Part shown: piece by piece, positions 1 through 10,747 of the stretch
How the letters are laid out: every line of letters starts with the position of its first letter
Numbering within the stretch: position 1 is the first letter of the stretch
Source of the DNA: Pseudomonas proteolytica
Lineage (GTDB): Bacteria; Pseudomonadota; Gammaproteobacteria; Pseudomonadales; Pseudomonadaceae
Direction of reading: 5' to 3'
Assembly (NCBI RefSeq): GCF_007858275.1
Contig: NZ_VFEV01000036.1
Location: 1 to 64,000, forward strand
Length of the DNA: 64,000 nucleotides
Notes under the pieces: generated by a model
What the model was told of the DNA's origin: nothing
Database searches by the model: none
The model's input: the letters and a program-made list of their open reading frames with translations, nothing else
Position numbers and translations under genes: made by a program

Positions 1-69
1 TAGTGAAACGATGCATCGCCGATGGTAGTGTGGGGTTTCCCCATGTGAGAGTAGGTCATCGTCAAGATT
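1..69 (+). rRNA. rrf: 5S ribosomal RNA, 3' part
   Basis: The first bases are the 3' half of a pseudomonad 5S rRNA (conserved GAAACGATGCATCGCCGAT stretch and the GGGGTTTCCCC hairpin). The window starts inside the gene. The 3' end is placed near 69, where the sequence would finish the terminal stem, and a Rho-independent terminator follows directly, so this is the end of an rrn operon. The exact 3' base is uncertain by a few nucleotides. Confidence 0.9.
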
Positions 70-77
70 AAATTCCG

Positions 78-112
78 AAACCCCAATTGCGAAAGCAGTT
101 GGGGTTTTGTTT
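78..112 (+). terminator. rrn operon terminator
   Basis: A 13-bp inverted repeat (78-90 and 95-107, one G-T pair) closes a GAAA tetraloop and is followed by a T-rich run. It lies about 10 nt after the 5S end. Confidence 0.92.
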
Positions 113-153
113 TGGGCGGTCGAAAAGTGCGACAGGGCTGGTGGGTTGTCCAA

Positions 154-182
154 TTGAAGTCCTTGCTTGCTTTCTATGCAAT
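154..182 (+). promoter_or_regulatory. candidate birA promoter
   Basis: TTGAAG (154-159) and TGCAAT (177-182) are separated by 17 nt, about 50 nt upstream of birA. Each box matches 4 of 6 consensus bases, so this is only a candidate. Confidence 0.3.
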
Positions 183-231
183 GGCTCTACGCATAGCTAT
201 CATGCGTGCCTCATTGTGAGGCGAGACTTGC

Positions 232-1191
232 ATGCTGACGTTGTTAACACTTCTGAAAGATGGCCGATTCCACTCGGGTGAAGCGCTAGGCGCAGCCCTG
301 GGTGTCAGTCGCAGTGCTGTGTGGAAGCAGCTCCAGCATCTGGAGGTTGAGCTGGATCTGACAATTCATAAGGTCAGGGGGAGGGGCTATCAATTGGCAT
401 CCCCTCTGGTTCTGTTGAATGCTGACGAGATCACCTTGAGCTCGTCGATCTGCGCTGGTTCGATTTTCATATCGGATACCATCGACTCCACTAATGCAGA
501 GGCGTTGCGTCTAATCGATGCGGGGCAGGCGTCGCCATTCCTGGTTCTATCGGAGCGGCAGACTGCGGGCAGGGGGCGTCGAGGGCGCAAGTGGGTCAGT
601 CCATTTGCGCAGAACCTTTACTACAGCCTTGTGCTTCGTATCGATGGGGGGATGCGCCAGCTTGAGGGGCTGAGCCTTGTCGTGGGCTTGGCGGTCATGC
701 AAGCCTTGCGCGACGTTGGTGTCCATGGCTCAGGTTTGAAATGGCCGAATGACGTTCTTGTTGGATCGAAGAAGGTTGCAGGCATCCTTCTTGAGCTGGT
801 CGGTGATCCTGCTGATGTCTGTCATGTAGTGCTCGGTATTGGTATTAACGCCAACATGCAGAGCGCTGAGGAGGTTGATCAGCAGTGGACATCGATACAG
901 CTCGAAACAGGTCGTTCGGTGGATCGAAATCATCTGGTCGCTCATCTGAGTCAGGCATTGCAGGCTTATTTGGAGCGCCATAGGGACTCTGGTTTCTCGG
1001 TAATCCGGGATGAGTGGGAGCAGAATCATCTCTGGCAGGGTAAGGCTGTGTCGTTGATCGCAGGTGTTAACCAGGTAGACGGCATCGTGCTGGGCATTGA
1101 TGATCAAGGTGCCCTGCGTCTCGACGTAAATGGTGTTGAGAAAACATACAGTGGTGGTGAGTTAAGCCTGAGGTTGCGTGATGATTCTTGA
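232..1191 (+). CDS. birA: biotin--[acetyl-CoA-carboxylase] ligase / biotin operon repressor BirA
   Basis: Attaches biotin to the AccB subunit of acetyl-CoA carboxylase through biotinyl-5'-AMP, and as a dimer represses biotin genes. The 319-residue protein has an N-terminal winged helix (about 1-60, with a VSRSAVWKQL recognition helix). The catalytic domain shows DSTN (85-88), the biotinyl-AMP loop GRGRRGRKW (113-121), KWPND (170-174) and KVAGILLE (181-188), then a C-terminal SH3-like domain. The ATG at 232 follows a purine-rich GTGAGGCGAGA. It overlaps coaX, so the two are probably co-transcribed. Length is normal for the bifunctional class. Confidence 0.96.
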   Translation: MLTLLTLLKDGRFHSGEALGAALGVSRSAVWKQLQHLEVELDLTIHKVRGRGYQLASPLVLLNADEITLSSSICAGSIFISDTIDSTNAEALRLIDAGQASPFLVLSERQTAGRGRRGRKWVSPFAQNLYYSLVLRIDGGMRQLEGLSLVVGLAVMQALRDVGVHGSGLKWPNDVLVGSKKVAGILLELVGDPADVCHVVLGIGINANMQSAEEVDQQWTSIQLETGRSVDRNHLVAHLSQALQAYLERHRDSGFSVIRDEWEQNHLWQGKAVSLIAGVNQVDGIVLGIDDQGALRLDVNGVEKTYSGGELSLRLRDDS

Positions 1192-1930
1192 GCTCGACTG
1201 TGGGAATAGCTTCATCAAGTGGCGAGTCCTCGAGGCAAGCCAGGCAGCCGTTTTTGCTGAGGGCGTTGTTGATTCCGATGTGGCGCTGCTGGGTGCTCTT
1301 CATTCGCTGATCGGTCTTTCGCTGCAACACTGCAGGTTAGTCAGCGTGCGCGCCCTGGAAGAGACGGATCGCCTGGTCGGCGTTTTGGTTGCGGCCTTTG
1401 GTGTCTCTATCAGTTGTGCTGCGCCATCGCGTGAGATGGCGGGTGTGCGCAATGGTTATGACGAGTATGCCCGCCTGGGGCTTGACCGCTGGCTGGCGAT
1501 GCTTGGGGGCTTCCAGTTGGCCTCTGGAGCATGCCTGGTACTAGATTTTGGTACAGCCGCCACGGCCGATTTTATTACGGCAGATGGGGAGCATCTTGGA
1601 GGATTTATCTGTCCTGGCATGCCGCTGATGCGTAATCAGCTGCGAACCCATACCCGTAAAATACGGTATGACGACGTTGCAGCTGAGCGTGCGCTGGAAA
1701 GCCTGGTGCCTGGGCGTACGACTGCGCAAGCCGTTGAGCGGGGTTGTACGCTTATGCTCCGCGGTTTTGCTCACTCACAGCTGGAGTTGGCCCGCAGTTA
1801 CTGGGGGGAGGATTTCTCGGTTTTCCTTACGGGTGGGGATGCTGAGCTGGTAGCCGACGCCTTGCCGGGTGCTCGCTTCGTTCCGGACCTGGTATTTGTT
1901 GGCTTGGCGATGGCGTGCCCTTTGTCTTGA
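1181..1930 (+). CDS. coaX: type III pantothenate kinase CoaX
   Basis: Phosphorylates pantothenate, the first step of coenzyme A synthesis. The 249-residue protein has the ASKHA-fold motifs of the CoaX class: DCGNSFIKW at the N terminus (D6, G8, N9), DFGTAATADF in the middle, GGFICPGMPLM and FLTGGDA. The start overlaps the birA stop by 11 nt. A GTG at 1178 would add one residue, but ATG 1181 gives the usual MILELDCG start. Type III enzymes are not feedback-inhibited by CoA, and this is the usual Pseudomonas form. Confidence 0.95.
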   Translation: MILELDCGNSFIKWRVLEASQAAVFAEGVVDSDVALLGALHSLIGLSLQHCRLVSVRALEETDRLVGVLVAAFGVSISCAAPSREMAGVRNGYDEYARLGLDRWLAMLGGFQLASGACLVLDFGTAATADFITADGEHLGGFICPGMPLMRNQLRTHTRKIRYDDVAAERALESLVPGRTTAQAVERGCTLMLRGFAHSQLELARSYWGEDFSVFLTGGDAELVADALPGARFVPDLVFVGLAMACPLS

Positions 1931-1937
1931 GGTTTTT

Positions 1938-2384
1938 ATGCGTTGGTTGTTTCTGTTGTTGCTGGTTCTCAATGTCTTTTATTACGTCTGGCACCAGCAA
2001 GAGGCTCCGTTGCGTGCGAAGGATGTAACGCCCCTGGCGCTATACAAGGGCTCTCAGCAGGATATTCAGTTGCTGAGTGAGTCAGCTGAAGCAATGACGC
2101 GCCGTGATCGGTCTCGGGCTCCAGAGGTGCCCGCTGGTTGCTTGTATATCGGCGGTTTTGCCAGTCAGGAGCAGGCGCAGTTCCTTGAGCAGCGCCTGAT
2201 CAGCCTGGATATCAAGGTGAGGATCCAGCAAATGCTTGCCGCAGGTGTGCCTGCTTTTTGGTTGCGCGTGGCGCCTGAAAGTCGCCGCCTGGCTGACGAT
2301 CTGCCGTTTGAAAGCCTTGCTAATGAATTCAATGAGTTAAAACATAAAATAATGCCGTGCGAAGGCATTGCAACTGTCGAATAG
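1938..2384 (+). CDS. SPOR-domain inner-membrane protein
   Basis: Small protein (148 aa) with an N-terminal hydrophobic segment (about residues 2-18), a short linker, and a SPOR-like fold from about 65 to 145 beginning with CLYIGGFASQEQAQ. SPOR domains bind peptidoglycan denuded of stem peptides, so a role at the septum or cell wall is likely but unproven. An upstream in-frame ATG at 1869 lies inside coaX; the start at 1938 gives a clean membrane anchor and follows the coaX stop by 7 nt. Third gene of a probable birA-coaX operon. Confidence 0.82.
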   Translation: MRWLFLLLLVLNVFYYVWHQQEAPLRAKDVTPLALYKGSQQDIQLLSESAEAMTRRDRSRAPEVPAGCLYIGGFASQEQAQFLEQRLISLDIKVRIQQMLAAGVPAFWLRVAPESRRLADDLPFESLANEFNELKHKIMPCEGIATVE

Positions 2385-2396
2385 TTTGCATAGAAT
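2368..2396 (+). promoter_or_regulatory. candidate upstream promoter P1 of the tRNA operon
   Basis: TTGCAA (2368-2373), 17-nt spacer, TAGAAT (2391-2396), followed by the GC-rich GGCGCCCGC typical of stringently controlled stable-RNA promoters. It overlaps the end of the SPOR gene. Tandem promoters are common before stable RNA genes. Confidence 0.4.
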
Positions 2397-2485
2397 GGCG
2401 CCCGCTCCACAGTGATGACCCTTTAGGGAAGTTGGTGTGAGGCGATCGTCACGCAGCTAACCTCATATTTTTAATGAGAAAATGC

Positions 2486-2513
2486 TTGACAGAAGGTCGG
2501 CGTAATGTAAAAT
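2486..2513 (+). promoter_or_regulatory. promoter P2 of the tRNA-Tyr-Gly-Thr operon
   Basis: Perfect -35 TTGACA (2486-2491), 16-nt spacer, -10 TAAAAT (2508-2513), then a GC-rich discriminator (GCCGGCTCGC) directly before tRNA-Tyr. A strong sigma-70 promoter of stringent type. Confidence 0.78.
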
Positions 2514-2526
2514 GCCGGCTCGCTTA

Positions 2527-2611
<85 letters not shown>

Positions 2612-2635
2612 TTTTTAGCGTGAGCTGCAAGCTCC

Positions 2636-2709
<74 letters not shown>

Positions 2710-2735
2710 AGTTTGCAGGTTGTGCAAGATGTTTC

Positions 2736-2811
2736 GCTCTTGTAGCTCAGTTGGTAGAGCACACCCTTGGTAAGGGTGAGGTCAGCGGTTCAAATCCGCT
2801 CAAGAGCTCCA
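2736..2811 (+). tRNA. tRNA-Thr (GGT)
   Basis: 76-nt cloverleaf with the GGT anticodon at 2769-2771, acceptor GCTCTTG paired with CAAGAGC and encoded CCA. In many gammaproteobacteria this tRNA is followed by tuf; here a terminator follows instead. Confidence 0.97.
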
Positions 2812-2817
2812 TATAAC

Positions 2818-2850
2818 AAGGCAGATATGAAAATATCTGCCTTTGTTTTA
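2818..2850 (+). terminator. terminator after tRNA-Thr
   Basis: 11-bp stem (2818-2828 with 2833-2843) around a GAAA loop, followed by TTGTTTT. It ends the Tyr-Gly-Thr transcript. Confidence 0.88.
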
Positions 2851-2920
2851 ACAGCTGTCTCGGCTTGATTCTGTTTTACCTGGTTTTGCTGGGTTGTTTC
2901 AAGTCTCTTGGGGTTGGTTG

Positions 2921-2949
2921 TTGTAAAGTCTTTTTCAGGCCTGCATAAT
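2921..2949 (+). promoter_or_regulatory. candidate promoter for tRNA-Trp-secE-nusG, with an overlapping hairpin
   Basis: TTGTAA (2921-2926), 17-nt spacer, CATAAT (2944-2949), about 20 nt before tRNA-Trp. A second structure overlaps it: TCAGGCC (2935-2941) pairs with GGCCTGA (2954-2960) and is followed by TTTTGTTTT, which looks like a terminator. Either or both may work. Confidence 0.4.
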
Positions 2950-2969
2950 GGTCGGCCTGATTTTGTTTT

Positions 2970-3045
2970 AGGTCAGTAGCTCAATTGGCAGAGCGACGGT
3001 CTCCAAAACCGTAGGTTGGGGGTTCGATTCCCTCCTGACCTGCCA
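2970..3045 (+). tRNA. tRNA-Trp (CCA)
   Basis: 76-nt cloverleaf with the CCA anticodon at 3003-3005, acceptor AGGTCAG paired with CTGACCT, T arm GGTTCGATTCC and encoded CCA. It lies 45 nt upstream of secE, the usual linkage. Confidence 0.97.
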
Positions 3046-3090
3046 GATTCACGTGGTGTATCTGGCTTTCTTTTCACAGGATCTTCATAG

Positions 3091-3459
3091 ATGACTCCTA
3101 AGGCTGAAGCTCAAAGCTCTCGTTTCGATCTGGTTAAGTGGCTCGCTGTCGTCGCTTTGGTGGTCGTAGGCGTTGTTGGCAATCAGTACTATTCTGCTTC
3201 GCCGATCCTGTATCGCGTACTCGTATTGCTCGCTCTTGCTGCTGTGGCTGTCTTCATTGGTCTGCAGACTGTAAAGGGTAAGTCTTTCGCTGTACTGGTA
3301 AAGGAAGCTCGCACCGAAATACGTAAAGTCGTTTGGCCGACTCGCCAAGAAACCACGCAGACCACGCTGATTGTTGTGGCTGTTGTTTTGGTTATGGCGT
3401 TGCTGTTGTGGGGGCTAGATTCCCTGCTCGGCTGGCTTGTTTCCTTGATTGTTGGCTAA
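3091..3459 (+). CDS. secE: preprotein translocase subunit SecE
   Basis: Clamp subunit of the SecYEG protein channel in the inner membrane. The 122-residue protein has three hydrophobic segments (about 17-32, 40-58, 91-112) and the conserved amphipathic stretch EARTEIRKVVWPTRQET (72-88) that packs against SecY. The three-segment form is the usual long gammaproteobacterial SecE. It is 9 nt upstream of nusG, so the pair is one operon, probably with tRNA-Trp. Confidence 0.97.
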   Translation: MTPKAEAQSSRFDLVKWLAVVALVVVGVVGNQYYSASPILYRVLVLLALAAVAVFIGLQTVKGKSFAVLVKEARTEIRKVVWPTRQETTQTTLIVVAVVLVMALLLWGLDSLLGWLVSLIVG

Positions 3460-3468
3460 GGGTGTCCC

Positions 3469-4002
3469 GTGGCTAAGCGTTGGTACGTTGTGCATGCTTA
3501 CTCGGGTTACGAGAAGCATGTCATGCGCTCTTTGCTAGAGCGCGTAAAGCTGGCAGGCATGGAAGATGGCTTCGGCGAAATTCTGGTTCCCACTGAAGAA
3601 GTGGTTGAAATGCGGAATGGCCAGAAGCGCAAAAGCGAACGCAAGTTCTTCCCTGGCTATGTGCTGGTACAGATGGACATGAACGAGGGTACTTGGCACT
3701 TGGTCAAGGACACTCCTCGCGTGATGGGCTTCATCGGCGGTACCGCTGACAAGCCTGCGCCGATCACCGACAAAGAGGCAGAAGCGATTCTGCGTCGTGT
3801 TGCTGACGGTAGCGACAAGCCGAAGCCGAAGACGTTGTTCGAGCCGGGCGAAGTTGTTCGTGTCACAGATGGTCCGTTTGCTGATTTCAACGGTACTGTC
3901 GAAGAAGTTAACTACGAAAAGAGCCGGATCCAAGTGGCGGTGCTCATTTTCGGTCGCTCTACTCCGGTAGAGTTGGAGTTCAGCCAGGTCGAGAAGGTCT
4001 AG
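3469..4002 (+). CDS. nusG: transcription termination/antitermination factor NusG
   Basis: Binds the RNA polymerase clamp through its N-terminal domain, suppresses pausing, and links to Rho or ribosomal S10 through its C-terminal KOW domain. The 177-residue protein starts at GTG 3469 (KRWYVVHAYSGYE). The KOW domain is at about 124-177, with FEPGEVVRVTDGPFADF at its start. Length is typical. A strong terminator follows, ending the secE-nusG unit. Confidence 0.98.
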   Translation: MAKRWYVVHAYSGYEKHVMRSLLERVKLAGMEDGFGEILVPTEEVVEMRNGQKRKSERKFFPGYVLVQMDMNEGTWHLVKDTPRVMGFIGGTADKPAPITDKEAEAILRRVADGSDKPKPKTLFEPGEVVRVTDGPFADFNGTVEEVNYEKSRIQVAVLIFGRSTPVELEFSQVEKV

Positions 4003-4017
4003 CTGACAAAGCATCCC

Positions 4018-4048
4018 AACCCCGCAGCCTTAGGCTGTGGGGTTTTGT
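4018..4048 (+). terminator. terminator after nusG
   Basis: 12-bp GC-rich stem (4018-4029 with 4033-4044), 3-nt loop, then T run. It separates secE-nusG from rplKAJL-rpoBC. Confidence 0.88.
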
Positions 4049-4119
4049 CGTCACTGGGATAAACGCGCAAGTAACCGGGGAGCCTTTCGAGGCGCTTGAA
4101 CCCGTAATTGGAGTGCCTC

Positions 4120-4551
4120 ATGGCCAAGAAGATTACCGCTTACATCAAGCTGCAAGTGAAGGCCGCTCAGGCCAACCCTAGCCCACCCGTCGGTCCAGCT
4201 CTGGGTCAGCACGGCGTGAACATCATGGAATTCTGCAAGGCCTTCAACGCCCGTACTCAGGGTATTGAGCCAGGTTTGCCGACTCCAGTGATCATCACTG
4301 TATATAGCGACCGTAGCTTCACTTTCGAAACCAAGTCGACCCCGGCTTCGGTTTTGTTGAAGAAAGCTGCTGGTCTGACTAGCGGTTCCGCTCGTCCGAA
4401 CACCGTTAAGGTTGGCACTGTAACTCGTGCTCAGCTGGAAGAAATCGCGAAAACCAAAAACGCGGATCTGACTGCAGCTGATATGGATGCAGCCGTGCGT
4501 ACCATCGCCGGTTCTGCTCGTAGCATGGGCCTTAACGTGGAGGGTGTGTAA
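4120..4551 (+). CDS. rplK: 50S ribosomal protein L11
   Basis: Binds the GTPase-associated region of 23S rRNA and is needed for RelA activation. The 143-residue protein begins MAKKITAYIKLQVKAAQA and keeps the proline-rich NPSPPVGPALGQHG segment of the thiostrepton-binding domain. An in-frame ATG at 4108 exists, but ATG 4120 has a GGAG site 8 nt upstream and gives the family start. Its stop overlaps the rplA start by one base (TAATG), which implies translational coupling; L1 usually represses this pair. Confidence 0.97.
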   Translation: MAKKITAYIKLQVKAAQANPSPPVGPALGQHGVNIMEFCKAFNARTQGIEPGLPTPVIITVYSDRSFTFETKSTPASVLLKKAAGLTSGSARPNTVKVGTVTRAQLEEIAKTKNADLTAADMDAAVRTIAGSARSMGLNVEGV

Positions 4552-5246
4552 TGGCTAAGCTGACCAAGCGCCAAAAGGCTATCGCCGGCAAAATCGAAGC
4601 GGGCAAGTCCTACAACTTTGTAGACGCTGCCGCCCTGCTGACCGAGCTGTCGACTGTCAAGTTCAGCGAGTCCGTTGACGTTGCTGTAAACCTGGGTGTT
4701 GACCCACGTAAATCCGACCAGGTCGTTCGTAGCGCTACTGTGCTGCCACACGGTACTGGCAAGACTGTACGTGTTGCTGTCTTCACCCAAGGCCCGGCAG
4801 CTGAAGCTGCTCTGGCCGCTGGCGCCGATCGCGTTGGCATGGACGACCTGGCTGCCGAAATGAAAGGCGGCGACCTGAACTATGACGTAGTAATTGCCTC
4901 CCCGGATGCAATGCGCGTTGTAGGTCAGTTGGGTCAGATCCTGGGCCCACGTGGCCTGATGCCTAACCCGAAAGTCGGTACCGTAACGCCAGACGTAGCC
5001 ACCGCGGTTAAAAACGCCAAGGCTGGTCAGGTTCGTTATCGCACCGACAAAAACGGCATCATTCACACCTCCGTTGGCAAGGTTGGCTTCGACGCCGTCA
5101 AGCTGAAGGAAAACGTTGAAGCCCTGATCGCTGATCTGAAGCGTATCAAGCCAGCTTCCTCGAAAGGCATCTACGTCAAGCGCGTTACCCTGAGCACCAC
5201 TATGGGCCCAGGTCTGGTCATCGACCAAGGTTCGCTGGACGTATAA
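4551..5246 (+). CDS. rplA: 50S ribosomal protein L1
   Basis: Forms the L1 stalk that helps release deacylated tRNA from the E site; in relatives it represses translation of rplKA by binding its own mRNA. The 231-residue length is standard. Family motifs visible are LGPRGLMPNPKVGTVT and the C-terminal YVKRVTLSTTMGPG. Coupled to rplK by a one-base overlap. A 199-nt leader follows before rplJ. Confidence 0.97.
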   Translation: MAKLTKRQKAIAGKIEAGKSYNFVDAAALLTELSTVKFSESVDVAVNLGVDPRKSDQVVRSATVLPHGTGKTVRVAVFTQGPAAEAALAAGADRVGMDDLAAEMKGGDLNYDVVIASPDAMRVVGQLGQILGPRGLMPNPKVGTVTPDVATAVKNAKAGQVRYRTDKNGIIHTSVGKVGFDAVKLKENVEALIADLKRIKPASSKGIYVKRVTLSTTMGPGLVIDQGSLDV

Positions 5247-5445
5247 GACACAAATTGGCGCGAGTGATCGTGCCAGTTGAAAAATTGGGGTCCCTGCCTG
5301 GCGGGGGCTATCCAAGACCGTAGGCGACGCAAGTCTTAAACCATCAAGCCTACGCAGATGGTGCTCCCGGTTCCTTACCGAATCAGACACCAAAACGACA
5401 TCCGGCCTAGGCCAGATGAAACGGTAACAAGCAGGAGTTAAACCC
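5247..5445 (+). promoter_or_regulatory. rplJ leader (L10 autoregulatory leader)
   Basis: This 199-nt untranslated stretch between rplA and rplJ is in the position of the gammaproteobacterial L10 leader, which the L10-(L7/L12) complex binds to repress rplJL. Complementary segments CCGTAGGCG near 5319 and GCCTACGC near 5347 can pair, and a GGAG lies near 5433 before GTG 5446. Assignment rests on position and pairing, not on a covariance search. Confidence 0.65.
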
Positions 5446-5946
5446 GTGGCAATTAATCTCGAAGACAAGAAGGCCATCGTCGCTGAAGTCAACGAGGCTG
5501 CCAAAGCTGCTCTGTCCGCTGTCGTGGCTGATGCCCGTGGTGTGACAGTAGGCGCTATGACCGGACTCCGTAAAGAGGCTCGTGAAGCTGGCGTATACGT
5601 ACGTGTTGTACGTAACACCCTGCTCAAGCGCGCTGTTGCTGACACTGAATACAGTGTCCTCAACGACGTGTTCACCGGCCCGACTCTGATCGCGTTCTCC
5701 AAGGACCATCCAGGCGCTGCTGCCCGTTTGTTCAAGGAATTCGCCAAGAGTCAGGATAAGTTCGAGATCAAGGCAGCTGCGTTCGAGGGCAAGTTCCTCG
5801 CAGCTAACCAAATCGACGTACTGGCAACACTGCCGACCCGTAACGAAGCTATTTCGCAGCTGATGAGCGTGATTCAAGGCGCTACCAGCAAGCTGGCTCG
5901 TACTCTGGCTGCAGTTCGCGAGCAAAAAGAAGCTGCCGCAGCCTAA
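5446..5946 (+). CDS. rplJ: 50S ribosomal protein L10
   Basis: Base of the L7/L12 stalk, which recruits translational GTPases. The 166-residue protein starts at GTG 5446 (AINLEDKKAIVAEVNEAAK) after an AGGAG site. The N-terminal rRNA-binding domain is followed by the C-terminal helix (about 135-166, Ala/Lys/Glu-rich) that carries L7/L12 dimers. It is probably autoregulated with L7/L12 through the upstream leader. Confidence 0.97.
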   Translation: MAINLEDKKAIVAEVNEAAKAALSAVVADARGVTVGAMTGLRKEAREAGVYVRVVRNTLLKRAVADTEYSVLNDVFTGPTLIAFSKDHPGAAARLFKEFAKSQDKFEIKAAAFEGKFLAANQIDVLATLPTRNEAISQLMSVIQGATSKLARTLAAVREQKEAAAA

Positions 5947-6024
5947 GGCTGAGCACTTTCTCTCGCGTATTTTTGTTTATTTCGATGGCCGCGTAGGCCG
6001 TCCCCCAATTCAGGAAATACAGCA

Positions 6025-6390
6025 ATGTCTATCTCCCAAGACGATATCCTCAACGCCGTAGCTGAAATGTCGGTTCTGCAGGTTGTTGAGCTGATCAAAG
6101 CTTTCGAAGAAAAATTCGGCGTTTCTGCTGCCGCTGCTTCCGCCGGTCCAGCTGCTGCTGCTGCCGTTGTTGAAGAGCAAACCGAATTCAACGTCATGCT
6201 GCTGGAAGCTGGCGAGAAGAAAGTAAACGTGATCAAGGCAGTACGTGAACTGACCGGTCTGGGCCTGAAAGAAGCCAAGGCTGTAGTTGACGGCGCTCCT
6301 GCCCAGGTTCTGGAAGCTGTGTCGAAAGACGCTGCTGACAAAGCCAAAGCTACTCTGGAAGAAGCAGGCGCTAAAGTCGAGCTGAAGTAA
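6025..6390 (+). CDS. rplL: 50S ribosomal protein L7/L12
   Basis: Flexible stalk protein that contacts EF-Tu, EF-G and other GTPases. The 121-residue protein has an N-terminal dimerization domain, an Ala/Gly-rich hinge (about 36-53) and a globular C-terminal domain with KVNVIKAVRELTGLGLKEAK. Unlike single-copy ribosomal proteins it needs about four copies per ribosome, and the attenuator just downstream fits lower expression of rpoBC. Confidence 0.98.
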   Translation: MSISQDDILNAVAEMSVLQVVELIKAFEEKFGVSAAAASAGPAAAAAVVEEQTEFNVMLLEAGEKKVNVIKAVRELTGLGLKEAKAVVDGAPAQVLEAVSKDAADKAKATLEEAGAKVELK

Positions 6391-6436
6391 GCATCGACCT
6401 TGCGTTTCCAGCCCAAGCGTTAAGCTGAAGGCTGAT

Positions 6437-6466
6437 GGCTGGTGGCTCTTGCCACCGGCCTTTTTC
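6437..6466 (+). terminator. rplL-rpoB attenuator
   Basis: 10-bp stem (6437-6446 with 6451-6460), TCTT loop, then TTTTT. It sits in the 219-nt rplL-rpoB gap, the position of the known partial terminator of E. coli, and probably lowers polymerase gene expression relative to ribosomal proteins. Confidence 0.8.
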
Positions 6467-6609
6467 CGTTCTTGGCTGTCGACTCGGTCGCCGCCACTAA
6501 CGCGCTGTAGCCACCCGATGCGGTGGTGCAAACCATGGGGTTTGCAAGATTTTCTGGCTGCTCCCGTCGGGAGGGCCAAACAAGCAGGTGACCAAGCTGG
6601 GGAACGCTG

Positions 6610-10683
<4,074 letters not shown>

Positions 10684-10698
10684 CACGTGACGCGAATC

Positions 10699-10725
10699 GA
10701 GAGCGGGGCTGTTTAGCCCGCTCTC
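10699..10725 (+). other. rpoB-rpoC intercistronic hairpin
   Basis: A GC-rich inverted repeat (10699-10710 with 10715-10725, one bulged G) with a GTTT loop lies between the rpoB stop and the rpoC ribosome-binding site. No T run follows, so it is not a classic terminator; an mRNA processing or stability role is possible. Confidence 0.6.
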
Positions 10726-10747
10726 TGCTCCGCCAGGAGGAAAGGCC

